Assembly: GCF_010092985.1 (NCBI RefSeq)
Contig: NZ_CP048106.1
Span: forward strand, 682,001 to 746,000
Source: Pontibacter pudoricolor
GTDB lineage: Bacteria; Bacteroidota; Bacteroidia; Cytophagales; Hymenobacteraceae
Length of the DNA stretch: 64,000 bases
Direction of reading: 5' to 3'
Part shown: positions 37,206-46,807 of the stretch, in pieces
How the letters are laid out: every line of letters starts with the position of its first letter
Numbering within the stretch: position 1 is the stretch's first letter
Position numbers and translations under genes: made by a program
The notes under the pieces: model-generated
Database searches by the model: none
The model's input: only the letters and a program-made list of their open reading frames with translations
Told to the model about the DNA's origin: nothing

Positions 37206-38783
37206 ATGTCTGAAAACCACAAACGACAATTAGAACAACAACTCTGGAACATTGCCAACACCCTGCGCGGAAAAATGGATGCTGACGAGTTCCGGGACTA
37301 TATACTGGGCTTTATCTTCTACAAGTACCTGTCGGAGAAGATGGCGCTGTATGCCAACAAGATACTGGCAGAAGACGGCATTAAGTATAGCAGCATCAAC
37401 GAAAGCACCGAAGAAGGGCAGGAGATGCTCGAAGCTATAAAAGAAGACGTACTTCTGCAGCTGGGTTACTTCCTGAAGCCAAACGAACTGTTCAGTGAGA
37501 TTGCTAAGAAAGGCAACTCTAATAGCAAAGAAGAAGGCGCGAGCAACTTTATACTGGATGAACTGACGCAGGTGCTTAAGCACATTGAGCAGAGCACGAT
37601 GGGAACCGAGAGCGAAGACGACTTTAACAAGCTGTTCGAGGACCTGGACCTGACCTCTACCAAACTGGGCCGCACCGAAGCTGCCAAGAACGATTTGATA
37701 GCCAAAGTGCTGGGCCACCTGGACAAGATAGACTTTAAGCTGGAGGACACTGAAGCCGACGTGCTGGGCGATGCTTACGAGTACCTGATCGGGCAGTTTG
37801 CGAGCGGCGCAGGCAAGAAGGCCGGTGAGTTCTATACCCCGCAGGAAGTATCGAAAGTGCTGGCCAAGCTGGTGACCACCGGCAAAACCAAGCTTAAATC
37901 GGTGTACGACCCTACCTGCGGCTCGGGCTCTTTGCTCTTGCGCGTAGCCAAGGAAGTAGACGAGGTATCTAACTTTTACGGGCAGGAGCTGAACCGCACC
38001 ACCTACAACCTGGCCCGCATGAACATGATCCTGCACGATGTGCATTTTCAGAAGTTCGACATACGGCAGGAAGACACACTGGAGCACCCGCAGCACCTGG
38101 AGCAGCGCTTCGAAGCTATAGTTGCCAACCCGCCGTTTTCGGCCAACTGGAGCGCCAGCCCGCTGCATCTCTCCGACGACCGCTTCAGCCAGTACGGTAA
38201 GCTGGCCCCGAGCTCTAAAGCCGACTTTGCTTTTGTGCAGCACATGGTGCACCACCTGGCCGACAACGGAACAATGGCTGTGGTGCTGCCGCATGGCGTG
38301 TTGTTCAGGGGCGGGGCCGAAGGGCACATACGCCAGTACCTGATTGAGGACCGCAACTACCTGGATGCCGTGATAGGCTTGCCGGCCAACATCTTCTATG
38401 GCACTAGTATTCCTACCTGTATCCTGGTGTTTAAGAAGTGCCGCGAGCAGAACGACAACATCCTGTTTATAGATGCCAGCCAGCATTACGAGAAGGCCAA
38501 AACGCAGTGCTACCTGCGCGATACCGACATTGAGAAGATCATCACGACCTACCGCGAGCGCAAACCTGAACCGAAGTATAGCCACGTGGCCAGCCTGCAG
38601 GAGATACGCGACAACGACTATAACCTGAATATTCCGCGTTACGTGGACACCTTTGAAGAGGAAGAAGCGATAGACCTGAACGAAATAGCGGCCGCCCTTG
38701 CCGAGCTGGAAGAAGAGACGCAAAGCACCGACCAGACTATAGCCGCGTTTTGCGACGAGCTGGGTATAGCCAAACCGTTTTAA
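37206..38783 (+). CDS. hsdM: Type I restriction-modification DNA methyltransferase
   Basis: 525 residues from ATG 37206; a TTG 48 bases earlier would add residues unlike the family. An N-terminal HsdM helical domain (1-130) starts RQLEQQLWNIANTLRGKMDA. The N6-adenine methylase domain has motif I DPTCGSGSLLL (near 235) and motif IV NPPFSANW (near 308). The upstream segment GQFASGAGKKAGEFYTPQEV is typical of HsdM. It methylates adenine with S-adenosylmethionine in a complex with HsdS. Codon use is GC-rich and host-like, unlike the following hsdS. Confidence 0.95.
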   Translation: MSENHKRQLEQQLWNIANTLRGKMDADEFRDYILGFIFYKYLSEKMALYANKILAEDGIKYSSINESTEEGQEMLEAIKEDVLLQLGYFLKPNELFSEIAKKGNSNSKEEGASNFILDELTQVLKHIEQSTMGTESEDDFNKLFEDLDLTSTKLGRTEAAKNDLIAKVLGHLDKIDFKLEDTEADVLGDAYEYLIGQFASGAGKKAGEFYTPQEVSKVLAKLVTTGKTKLKSVYDPTCGSGSLLLRVAKEVDEVSNFYGQELNRTTYNLARMNMILHDVHFQKFDIRQEDTLEHPQHLEQRFEAIVANPPFSANWSASPLHLSDDRFSQYGKLAPSSKADFAFVQHMVHHLADNGTMAVVLPHGVLFRGGAEGHIRQYLIEDRNYLDAVIGLPANIFYGTSIPTCILVFKKCREQNDNILFIDASQHYEKAKTQCYLRDTDIEKIITTYRERKPEPKYSHVASLQEIRDNDYNLNIPRYVDTFEEEEAIDLNEIAAALAELEEETQSTDQTIAAFCDELGIAKPF

Positions 38784-38785
38784 CT

Positions 38786-40012
38786 ATGGAAGCAACAGCA
38801 GAAATAACAGCAGCCGTGAAGAATGTGCCTGCGCTTCGCTTTCCAGAGTTTGAAGGGGAATGGGAGAAGAAGGTTTTTAATAATATAGTTAAAGTAATTG
38901 ATTGTAAGCATAGAACGCCACCTTATGTAGACGAAGGCATACCTGTAGTTTCACCTGGTTCTATTAATTGGGGAGAAATAGACTTAATTTCTCCAAAGAA
39001 AAGAGTTACAGAAGATGAATACCAATCCCTTATGGATCACTGTAGTCCTGATATTGGAGATATGGTTTTTAGTCGAAATCAATCAATTGGGATTGCTAGT
39101 ATACTTTACAAAAAAGAGAAATTTGTTCTAGGCCAAGATACAGTGCTGATCCAAGCTAAGAAGGCAGATCCGTTCTTTGTTTACTTCAGGTTACAAACTC
39201 ACCCAATTCAATCTCTGATTTCGAGACTTTCAGGTGGCTCAACATTTTCACGAATAAATCTTAAGGATGTTCGTGAGCTTAAAATGTTTGTGTCTAACTC
39301 TATGGCTGAGCAGCATAAAATAGGTTCGTTTTTGACTGCGGTTGAAAATAAAATCCAGCAGTTGAGCCAGAAAAAAGAGTTGTTGGAGAAGTATAAAAAA
39401 GGGGTGATGCAGCAGCTTTTCTCCCAGCAGATCCGTTTTAAGGACGAAAATGGAAATGATTTTCCGGAATGGAAGATCAAGAAAGCAAAAGATGTTTTTA
39501 TAAATCACTCCAATAAAAAGCATAATGGCGACTTACCTATACTTGCCATAACTCAAGATAAAGGTACTGTTCTTAGAGATTCAATTGATATTGATATTAA
39601 GTCTTCTGAAGCGAGTATAAAATCTTATAAGATTATTGAAGCAGGAGACTTCATCATCAGCTTAAGGTCATTTCAAGGAGGTATAGAATATTCTGACATT
39701 ACCGGTATCTGTAGTCCAGCTTATACTATACTTAAAGCAACTATAGATATTGATACTACTTTCTTTAAGTATTACTTCAAAAAGGAAAGCTTTATTAAGC
39801 AATTGAGTAATACTGTAGTAGGTATAAGAGATGGTAAGCAAATTAGCTATGACGCATTCTCAGGTATGAAATTGCTTTTTCCATCTGTTGCCGAGCAAGC
39901 TAAAATTGCCAATTTCTTAACTTCTATTGACAACAAGATAAACTATACTTCTAAACAACTGGAACAGGCGCAGCAATTTAAGAAGGGCTTGCTGCAGCAA
40001 ATGTTTGTGTAA
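38786..40012 (+). CDS. hsdS: Type I restriction-modification specificity subunit
   Basis: 408 residues from ATG 38786, two bases after the hsdM stop. Two target recognition domains are visible. The first covers ~15-205 (LRFPEFEGEWEKKVFNNIVK, ending FLTAVENKIQQLSQKKELL). The second covers ~225-405 (FPEWKIKKAKDVF, ending FLTSIDNKINYTSKQLEQAQ). The two conserved coiled regions act as spacers and bind HsdM. The recognised sequence cannot be read from this. The gene is clearly more AT-rich than hsdM and hsdR, as expected when specificity subunits are exchanged by recombination. Confidence 0.93.
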   Translation: MEATAEITAAVKNVPALRFPEFEGEWEKKVFNNIVKVIDCKHRTPPYVDEGIPVVSPGSINWGEIDLISPKKRVTEDEYQSLMDHCSPDIGDMVFSRNQSIGIASILYKKEKFVLGQDTVLIQAKKADPFFVYFRLQTHPIQSLISRLSGGSTFSRINLKDVRELKMFVSNSMAEQHKIGSFLTAVENKIQQLSQKKELLEKYKKGVMQQLFSQQIRFKDENGNDFPEWKIKKAKDVFINHSNKKHNGDLPILAITQDKGTVLRDSIDIDIKSSEASIKSYKIIEAGDFIISLRSFQGGIEYSDITGICSPAYTILKATIDIDTTFFKYYFKKESFIKQLSNTVVGIRDGKQISYDAFSGMKLLFPSVAEQAKIANFLTSIDNKINYTSKQLEQAQQFKKGLLQQMFV

Positions 40013-40021
40013 AAGAGGACC

Positions 40022-41239
40022 ATGATAACAGAAGACAAACTTAGTAACCTGCTAGGTCACACGAAAACGATCATTGACCATCAAAGAGAGATGAAGAAAG
40101 CGCGGGGCGAAAACTTCAACGTATTCTCTGTGCTGAGCATGGAACGTAGCGAGAACAAAACGCACTCTGCTTTCCTGGCCGAATTGCTAAACCCTAAGGG
40201 CACGCACTTAAAAGGGAGTAGCTTTCTTAAGCTTTTCCTAAAGGTTCTGAAGTTAAATGAGCTTAAACTAGACATTGCGACAGCCCAGGTACAGCCGGAG
40301 TATTACATCGGTCCCCGGGATGATAAAGTTAAAACCGGAGGCAGAATAGACATCTATATCTGGGACAAGAATGGGAACAGCATCTCAATCGAAAATAAGA
40401 TTTATGCCGGTGACCAGGATGTACAGATAGAACGCTACTGTAACTATAGAAAAGGTAAAAATAAAGTGCTTTACCTTACTCTTAAAGGAGCAGAGCCTTC
40501 TGCTGCAAGCAAGGGAGAGCTGCAAAACGGAACAGACTTCTACACTATATCATATCGCGATCAGGTACAGGAATGGTTGGACAGGTGCATCAAGGAGTCT
40601 GCTGAGCAACCGATACTTCGTGAATCTATAAAACAGTACAAAATACTGATTCAAAAGCTTACTTCTACTATGGGTAAAACACACCAAAAGAACCTGAATG
40701 ATGTTATGTTAAAGCATATCAGAGAATCCGCCTATATATATGAGAACTTCGCAAAAGTTAGTGCGACAATAAAAGAGGGATTAAGACAAAGTGTTTTTGA
40801 AAAACTGAAAGGGCGTCTTATAACTAACTATTCTATAGTAGAAGGTTGGGATGCAAATAATCGCTTTTCACAGATATGGATAAAGCTGAAAGGGGTTGAT
40901 AATAAAATGTTTTTTGGCTTAGAGTCATTCAGCGGTCAGGGTCACAAAGGGGGAAATTTGTTCATAGGGGTCTATGTCATGAACGGTAAGAAAAATGAGT
41001 ATACTGCCAAAAATGAACGCTTCACCAACACTTGGTATAATGTTAAGGAACTACCTAATTATGATGGATGTGCTCTGAACTTTAGTAATGCTGATACACT
41101 CCAAAATCTCTACACCGACAGCTCCTTTAAGGAAGGCTTAGTAGAGTATATTGTGAGCGAGGTGGAAGCTTACCTTGACCAGCATGCTAATCAACTGCGT
41201 AGCTTCTTGGCAACTGATAGCTTAGTAACTGCAGACTAA
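40022..41239 (+). CDS. PD-(D/E)XK nuclease family protein inside the hsd operon
   Basis: 405 residues. The N-terminal half fits the PDDEXK_4 family: NFNVFSVLSMERSENKTHSA, then GGRIDIYIWD, ISIENKIYAGDQDVQIERY. The Asp and the E-N-K group form the catalytic core (D...ExK), and a Gln follows. It lies 9 bp after hsdS, and its TAA overlaps the ATG of hsdR by one base (TAATG), so it is translationally coupled to the restriction subunit. This protein is not a standard type I subunit. It could be an added effector, a modulator or a separate defence gene. AT-rich like hsdS. Confidence 0.85.
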   Translation: MITEDKLSNLLGHTKTIIDHQREMKKARGENFNVFSVLSMERSENKTHSAFLAELLNPKGTHLKGSSFLKLFLKVLKLNELKLDIATAQVQPEYYIGPRDDKVKTGGRIDIYIWDKNGNSISIENKIYAGDQDVQIERYCNYRKGKNKVLYLTLKGAEPSAASKGELQNGTDFYTISYRDQVQEWLDRCIKESAEQPILRESIKQYKILIQKLTSTMGKTHQKNLNDVMLKHIRESAYIYENFAKVSATIKEGLRQSVFEKLKGRLITNYSIVEGWDANNRFSQIWIKLKGVDNKMFFGLESFSGQGHKGGNLFIGVYVMNGKKNEYTAKNERFTNTWYNVKELPNYDGCALNFSNADTLQNLYTDSSFKEGLVEYIVSEVEAYLDQHANQLRSFLATDSLVTAD

Positions 41240-44103
41240 TGGGAACACAACCGGAGCAGGTACTCGAGGATAACCTGGTAAAGCAGCTACAGTTGCTGGG
41301 CTATAGTTACGTCGCGATAAAAGACGAGCAGGCCCTGCTGGCCAACCTGAAAAGCCAGCTGGAAAAGCACAACCAGGTTTCGCTCACTGAAAAGGAGTTC
41401 GAGCGCGTACTCAACCACCTGAACAAAGGCAATGTGTTCGACCGTGCCAAAGTGCTCCGTGATAAAATGCAGCTCACCAAGGACGATGGCACGAGCGTAT
41501 ACCTGGAGTTTCTGCAGCAGGAGCATTGGTGTAAGAACCTGTTCCAGGTAACCCAGCAGGTAACGATGGATGGCACCTACAAGAACCGCTACGACGTAAC
41601 GCTGCTGGTAAACGGTCTGCCGCTGGTGCAGATAGAGCTGAAGCGCCGCGGTCTGGAACTGAAAGAAGCTTTTAACCAGGTAAACCGCTACCACCGCCAT
41701 TCCTTCGGGGCATCGCATGGCTTGTTCCAGTACGTGCAGCTGTTTGTGATCAGCAATGGCGTCAACACCAAGTACTACGCCAACAACCGCCGCCAGTCGT
41801 TTAAGCAAACCTTCTACTGGGCTGATACTAGCAACAAGCTCATCACCCAAATCGAAGCCTTCACCAAAGCGTTCCTGGAGCCCTGCCACTTGGCTAAAAT
41901 GGTGACCAAGTATATCGTACTGAACGAGACGCACAAGATCCTGATGGTGCTGCGTCCCTACCAGTACTACGCCACCGAAGCCATTATCGACAAGGTGAAG
42001 AACTCGGATAAGAACGGTTACATCTGGCACACCACCGGCTCAGGCAAAACGCTCACGTCCTTTAAAGCCAGCCAACTATTAATGCAGCTGCCCAAGGTGC
42101 ACAAAGTCGTGTTTGTAGTAGACCGCAAAGACCTGGATTACCAGACCACCAAAGAGTTCAACAGCTTCTCGGCAGGCAGCATCGACGGCACCGACGATAC
42201 CCGTGCCCTGGTCAGCCAACTCTCCGGCGATACCAAACTTATAGTTACTACCATTCAGAAACTTAACAATGCTATTGGCAGCGCCCGTTTCTCTGGCAAA
42301 CTGGAGCATTTACGGGAAGCGCGCGTAGTGTTTATTTTTGACGAGTGCCACCGCAGCCAGTTCGGCGAAACGCACAACCGCATCAAAAGCTTCTTTACCA
42401 AAGCGCAACTATTTGGCTTTACCGGCACGCCTATCTTTGTCGAGAACGTGATCAAAAACGACCTGGGCAAGCGCACCACCCGCGACCTGTTCGACGAATG
42501 CCTGCACAAATACCTGATCACCGACGCTATCAAAGACGAGAATGTGCTCAAGTTCTCAGTAGAGTATGTGGGCCGTTATCGGGAGAAAGAAGGCAGCCAT
42601 ACCGAAATAGATATAGAAGTAGAAGACATCGATACCAAAGAGCTGCTGGAAGCCCCCCAGCGCCTGGAAAAGATTGTAGACTACATCATCGAGCAACATC
42701 CACGCAAAACGCACGGTAAGGAGTTTACGGGCATGTTCTGCGTAAGCAGCGTCGATACACTGATCCGCTACTACGAGCTGTTCCAGAAGCGCAAAGCCGA
42801 AGGCAAACACAACCTGAAAATTGCCACCATCTTCAGCTATACCGCTAACGAAGAAGATAAAGGCGCCACTGGCGATTATATACTGGAAGATGAAGAGATT
42901 GCCATAGCCGCCGAACCAACTATAGCCTCTACCGCCAACAGCCACACCCGCGAGAAACTGGACGCGTTTATAGTTGACTATAACACGCTATTCAACACTA
43001 AGTTCTCGACCAAAGACAGCCAATCGTTCTACAACTACTACAACGACATCTCGAAGCGGGTAAAGAACAAGGAAATAGACATCCTGCTGGTGGTGAACAT
43101 GTACCTGACCGGCTTTGACTCGCCACCGCTGAATACGCTGTATGTAGACAAGAACCTGAAATACCACGGCCTGATACAAGCCTACAGTCGCACCAACAGG
43201 CTCTATACCGAGCAGAAATCGCAGGGCAACATTGTGGTGTTCCGTAACCTGAAACAAGCCACCGATGATGCTATTGCCCTATTCTCGAACAAGGATGCCA
43301 AAGACATTATCCTGGTAGAGCCTTACGAAGACTATGTAGCTAAATTCAACATTGCTTTTGGAGAGCTATTAAAGATTGCACCTACCGTAAGCAGCGTAGA
43401 TAGCCTGCCAAGCGAGGAAGAAGAGCTGGAGTTTGTAAAAGCTTTTCGCGAGCTGATGCGCCTGAAAAACGTGCTCACCACCTTCGCAGATTTCAGTTTC
43501 GATCACCTAGCTATGTCCGCGCAAAGCTTTGAAGACTATAAAAGCAAGTACCTAGACCTGTACGACAAGGTAAAAACAGGCACGGCCAAAGAAAAGGAAT
43601 CTATACTGGATGACGTAGATTTTGAGCTGGAGCTGATTCACCGCGACGAGATCAACGTGGCCTATATCCTGAAGCTACTGGCCAAACTCAACACCGCCAG
43701 CCCGGAAGATCAGGAACGCCAGAAAAAAGCCATCCTGGATACGCTTACCGGCGAGGCTACCCTGCGCAGCAAACGCGAACTGATCCGCAAATTCATTGAA
43801 GAGAACCTGCCGCACATCCAAGACATAGATGACATTCCGGAAGCTTTCGAAAACTTCTGGGCCAAGGAACAAATGGCTGCCTTCGAGAAGATGAGCAAAG
43901 ATGAACAACTGGACCCGGTAAAGCTGCAGGCTGTGCTTGGCAACTACCTGTTTACCGAACGCACACCTTTAAGAGATGAAGTGCTGGACATGCTACCTGC
44001 CAAGCCAAAACTGCTCGAACGCAAGCCTATTGCCGAACGCATTACGGCCAAGATGCTGAGCTTTGTGGAGACGTTTATCAGTGGGATGGGAGCGAGGTTA
44101 TAG
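41239..44103 (+). CDS. hsdR: Type I restriction endonuclease subunit
   Basis: 954 residues. The N-terminal nuclease domain has NRYDVTLLVNGLPLVQIELK (PD-(D/E)XK: Asp, Glu, Lys). The SF2 translocase has Walker A TTGSGKT (GSGKT 267-271), motif II DECH (near 368), motif III FTGTP, and motif VI QAYSRTNR. The C-terminal helical part ends LERKPIAERITAKMLSFVE, the region that docks on the methylase core. Together with HsdM and HsdS it cuts unmethylated DNA after ATP-driven translocation. A short similar tail sequence recurs at 56921. A bidirectional terminator follows. Confidence 0.95.
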   Translation: MGTQPEQVLEDNLVKQLQLLGYSYVAIKDEQALLANLKSQLEKHNQVSLTEKEFERVLNHLNKGNVFDRAKVLRDKMQLTKDDGTSVYLEFLQQEHWCKNLFQVTQQVTMDGTYKNRYDVTLLVNGLPLVQIELKRRGLELKEAFNQVNRYHRHSFGASHGLFQYVQLFVISNGVNTKYYANNRRQSFKQTFYWADTSNKLITQIEAFTKAFLEPCHLAKMVTKYIVLNETHKILMVLRPYQYYATEAIIDKVKNSDKNGYIWHTTGSGKTLTSFKASQLLMQLPKVHKVVFVVDRKDLDYQTTKEFNSFSAGSIDGTDDTRALVSQLSGDTKLIVTTIQKLNNAIGSARFSGKLEHLREARVVFIFDECHRSQFGETHNRIKSFFTKAQLFGFTGTPIFVENVIKNDLGKRTTRDLFDECLHKYLITDAIKDENVLKFSVEYVGRYREKEGSHTEIDIEVEDIDTKELLEAPQRLEKIVDYIIEQHPRKTHGKEFTGMFCVSSVDTLIRYYELFQKRKAEGKHNLKIATIFSYTANEEDKGATGDYILEDEEIAIAAEPTIASTANSHTREKLDAFIVDYNTLFNTKFSTKDSQSFYNYYNDISKRVKNKEIDILLVVNMYLTGFDSPPLNTLYVDKNLKYHGLIQAYSRTNRLYTEQKSQGNIVVFRNLKQATDDAIALFSNKDAKDIILVEPYEDYVAKFNIAFGELLKIAPTVSSVDSLPSEEEELEFVKAFRELMRLKNVLTTFADFSFDHLAMSAQSFEDYKSKYLDLYDKVKTGTAKEKESILDDVDFELELIHRDEINVAYILKLLAKLNTASPEDQERQKKAILDTLTGEATLRSKRELIRKFIEENLPHIQDIDDIPEAFENFWAKEQMAAFEKMSKDEQLDPVKLQAVLGNYLFTERTPLRDEVLDMLPAKPKLLERKPIAERITAKMLSFVETFISGMGARL

Positions 44104-44165
44104 ATCAGTTTATAGTTGGTGTTTACTTGTGAAAATGTAGTGGCTATAGAATGATTCTCTAGCAT

Positions 44166-44208
44166 AACAAAAGCGGTAAACTGACATGGACAATTTACCG
44201 CTTTTGTT
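44166..44208. terminator. Bidirectional terminator between hsdR and DUF5694 gene
   Basis: AACAAAAGCGGTAAA (44166-44180) pairs perfectly over 15 bases with TTTACCGCTTTTGTT (44194-44208). It serves both convergent genes. Confidence 0.9.
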
Positions 44209-44225
44209 ATTATACCTTCTTAACA

Positions 44226-45089
44226 CTACTTCAAAAACTTATAAGCCGAAACCAACTCATGCGTAGGGGAGCTGTCTACTGCTTGCTGTATTGTTGCCAC
44301 ATGTGCGGCTCCATAAATTACCAGTATTTTATCGTCAGGGCTTTCGGTGATACGCTGTATGTTGCGGAAGATGCGCAGGTTTCTGCTGAACCAACTGGCA
44401 TTGTACCAGTCTACACCCGTGTAATCGTGTTCCTGCTCTTCGTACTGGAAAGCGTCGCGGAAGTAATTTTCGTGTTTGCGGCGTATTGATTCCGGGTCGT
44501 TATACTTCTTTATCACCTGATAGAGGGTGCCTTTCTGGCTGTATAGTTCCTTGTCTATTTTGCTGCGTTCAATGGTTTTAGCCTGCATGTATTTCCAGAA
44601 TTTCTCCAGGCGTTCTTTTTTGTCTTCACGCACCTCAAACTTTGTAGCTCCGGGTTTCTGGAAAGTATCCAGGTCGCCCCAGGCGTTGATGCAGTACACG
44701 CGTTTGTGGCCCAGTTGCTTTGCCAGTCGGAATGCAACCTGGTCAATCTCGTCTGCTTTTAGCTCGTAGCGGCCATCCAGGTAAGCCTGGTATAGGGAGT
44801 CAATCTTTGGCTGGTTTTCCGGGAAGCTTTCTATAGCAATTTTAGTAGGCTTGAATTTAGACAGCTTGCCGGTAATTTTCTGCAGGTCCTGCTGGCTCTC
44901 GGGTGTCATTACATCTAGCTGGTCAGGCTTTTCGGTTTTAATAATGTCCAGGTTGCGATGCGAGAAATGGAAGGTTCCAAGCAGCATGACCTGTGCCCGT
45001 TTCTCTGACTTGTCTGCTTTGGTTTGTGCTTGCACAGGAGCAAAGTGAATTCCTGCTAGAAGGGCGATTGCAAATAGTATCTTTTTCAT
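44226..45089 (-). CDS. DUF5694-family exported protein
   Basis: 287 residues. A clear signal peptide (KKILFAIALLAGIHFAPVQA) predicts export to the periplasm. The body shows VMLLGTFHFSHRNLDI, then PTKIAIESFPENQPKIDSLY and a C-terminal KILVIYGAAHVATIQQAVD. The GTFHF and GAAH pieces resemble the TraB/ChaN-like fold, which binds metal or haem in other members, but that link is only suggestive. It stands alone, convergent with hsdR. No regulation is visible apart from an upstream AT-rich stretch. Confidence 0.8.
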   Translation of the reverse strand: MKKILFAIALLAGIHFAPVQAQTKADKSEKRAQVMLLGTFHFSHRNLDIIKTEKPDQLDVMTPESQQDLQKITGKLSKFKPTKIAIESFPENQPKIDSLYQAYLDGRYELKADEIDQVAFRLAKQLGHKRVYCINAWGDLDTFQKPGATKFEVREDKKERLEKFWKYMQAKTIERSKIDKELYSQKGTLYQVIKKYNDPESIRRKHENYFRDAFQYEEQEHDYTGVDWYNASWFSRNLRIFRNIQRITESPDDKILVIYGAAHVATIQQAVDSSPTHELVSAYKFLK

Positions 45090-45329
45090 AGTATTAAGGT
45101 TGGTTCGTATTTTTCGTGTAGATGCAGCACAGAAGTTTCAGGTTGCCTATAGTTACCGATTACTCTGTAACTATAAATATCTCAAAGGCTTATTTTCCTG
45201 TCTGTAGTTGCATGTTGCAAAGTACATGTAAGTGAGTTCCAGGCTCAATAGATAAACCGTTGTTTATGTTGGACAAATGTGCAGCCCGTTTTTTGTGCTG
45301 GGAAAATCTGTAAATCAAACAGAAGATGA

Positions 45330-45364
45330 TGTAATATTTTGGCAGCATTGACTTGCTAAGTTTG
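45330..45364 (+). promoter_or_regulatory. Promoter of HMA-AraC regulator
   Basis: TGTAA at 45330-45334 and a -7 hexamer TAAGTTTG at 45357-45364, 17 bp before the start codon. The spacing equals that in three other promoters of the region (46044, 49186, 55810). Confidence 0.5.
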
Positions 45365-45381
45365 TTGCACAAATTATAATT

Positions 45382-45954
45382 ATGGAAACTGTAAAGATCT
45401 ACATCAAAAACATGGTATGCGACCGCTGCAAACGGGTTGTGGAAGAAGAACTGACTAAACTGGGCTACACCGTGCAGCAGGTAGAATTAGGCGAAGCCGA
45501 AATAGCAGCCGATACTATAAACCTGGACGAGATACGGCAGGTGCTGGCCGGGAATGGTTTTGAGTTGTTAGACGACCGCAAGGTGCAGCTGATAGAACAA
45601 GTAAAACTGGCTGTAATTGATCTGATACACCAGCAGGGTGAAGCTGGTATGCACCTGAACATGTCAAATTACCTGGCGAAGAAATTAGGGGTAGATTACC
45701 ACACGCTCAGTACTTTATTCTCCTCAACCGAAGGCGTAACTATAGAGAAGTATGTGATCCTGCAGCGCATCGAGAAAGTAAAGGAACTGCTTGTATATGG
45801 TGAGTTAAGCTTGAAAGAAATTGCCTATGAGCTTGGCTACAGTAGCGTGGCGCATTTATCAAATCAGTTTAAGAAAGTAACTGGCCTTACCGCCAGCCAT
45901 TTTAAGGAGATAAAGACTCACAAGCGCAAAACTATAGATAAGATACTCGACTAA
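45382..45954 (+). CDS. HMA-domain/AraC-type regulator
   Basis: 190 residues. The N-terminal ~65 residues form a heavy-metal-associated fold with MVCDRCKRVVEEEL, the CxxC metal site (Cys14, Cys17), and KIYIKN at the start. The C-terminal AraC helix-turn-helix (~95-180) includes ISLKEIAYELGYSS-like residues (LSLKEIAYELGYSSVAHLSN) and FKKVTGLTASHFK. I infer a one-component sensor in which metal binding by the HMA domain controls DNA binding. Neighbours include an HMA chaperone, a CDF exporter and a multicopper oxidase, so copper is the likely ligand. Its own promoter has the shared TGTAA box. Confidence 0.85.
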   Translation: METVKIYIKNMVCDRCKRVVEEELTKLGYTVQQVELGEAEIAADTINLDEIRQVLAGNGFELLDDRKVQLIEQVKLAVIDLIHQQGEAGMHLNMSNYLAKKLGVDYHTLSTLFSSTEGVTIEKYVILQRIEKVKELLVYGELSLKEIAYELGYSSVAHLSNQFKKVTGLTASHFKEIKTHKRKTIDKILD

Positions 45955-46043
45955 GAAACTATAGTTGGTAGGGTAGCAGCCGGTGGTATTGTATGCTTCC
46001 GGCATTTTTGTTTATAGTTGGTAAACCAGCGTCACCCGAAATT

Positions 46044-46078
46044 TTGTAACACGAAACTATAGTTGTGTAACAGGTTTG
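46044..46078 (+). promoter_or_regulatory. Promoter with TTGTAAC box before SDR gene
   Basis: TTGTAAC at 46044-46050, then 20 bases, then CAGGTTTG at 46071-46078 (one mismatch to TAnnTTTG at its T). The layout matches the promoters at 49186 and 55810. Confidence 0.45.
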
Positions 46079-46129
46079 GCCTGGCCGTTTTCTTCCTTTG
46101 CTTCTGTAAAATAAGAAGCAACATAAACT

Positions 46130-46732
46130 ATGAAGATCATTTTAGTAGGTGCCACCGGCACCATTGGGCGCCACCTGCAACAGGCACTATCCCAGAAGCA
46201 CGACCTGTTAACAGCCAGCCGCCACAACAGCTATTTAAAAGTAGACATTACCCAACCCGACAGCATCTGGGAAATGTTTGAAACGATAGGCCGCTTTGAT
46301 GCACTGGTTTCGGTAACAGGGCATGGTGTGTTCGGGAGCTTGCCAGACCTGAAAAACGACGACTTTTATGAAGGGATAAAAAGTAAGCTGATGGGGCAGA
46401 TAAACCTGGTGTTGATAGGCCAGCACTACATTAATGCCGGCGGCTCCTTTACTTTAACCTCTGGTATACTCGCCGAAGAACCCATACGCGGCGGTACTTC
46501 GCTGAGCATGATCAACAGCGCCCTGAACGGCTTTACCATGGCTGCCGCCACCGAACTTCAAAATGGCGTGCGCCTGAACACTGTAAGCCCCGGCCTGGTA
46601 GAAGGCTCCGTAGCAACTCTAGGCGCCAGCTTCCCCGGGCACGACCCGGTACCGATGCCACGCGTGGTAAATGCTTACATTAAAAGTATAGAAAGTGCGC
46701 TGACAGGAAAGGTGATCAAGGTGTATGGGTAA
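46130..46732 (+). CDS. Short-chain dehydrogenase/reductase
   Basis: 200 residues, compact SDR. The nucleotide-binding motif is LVGATGTIGRHL at the N-terminus. The middle has LVSVTGHGVFGSL in place of the usual NNAG, then SFTLTSGILAEEPIRGGTS. The usual YxxxK active site is not obvious; SMINSALNGFTMAAATEL occupies that place, so the protein belongs to the short atypical SDR group. Substrate unknown. It may be under the same metal-responsive control as its neighbours because of the TTGTAAC box upstream. Confidence 0.85.
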   Translation: MKIILVGATGTIGRHLQQALSQKHDLLTASRHNSYLKVDITQPDSIWEMFETIGRFDALVSVTGHGVFGSLPDLKNDDFYEGIKSKLMGQINLVLIGQHYINAGGSFTLTSGILAEEPIRGGTSLSMINSALNGFTMAAATELQNGVRLNTVSPGLVEGSVATLGASFPGHDPVPMPRVVNAYIKSIESALTGKVIKVYG

Positions 46733-46750
46733 TAGTTGGTGAGAAAAGCA

Positions 46751-46784
46751 AACCGCCACGCAGGGTTTGGGCTGCGTGGCGGTT
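46751..46784. terminator. Bidirectional terminator between SDR and ariB
   Basis: AACCGCCACGCAG (46751-46763) pairs with CTGCGTGGCGGTT (46772-46784), with A- and T-rich flanks. Confidence 0.88.
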
Positions 46785-46807
46785 TTTAGATTATTAACAA
46801 TAACATA

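Noticed and set aside
37230..38723. 497-codon open frame on the minus strand opposite hsdM
   Set aside because: It is exactly antisense to a gene with full family motifs; the biased GC-rich codons of hsdM keep the opposite frame open. The translated sequence shows no domain.
41287..42030. 247-codon minus-strand frame inside hsdR
   Set aside because: Antisense to the HsdR nuclease domain; no protein features.
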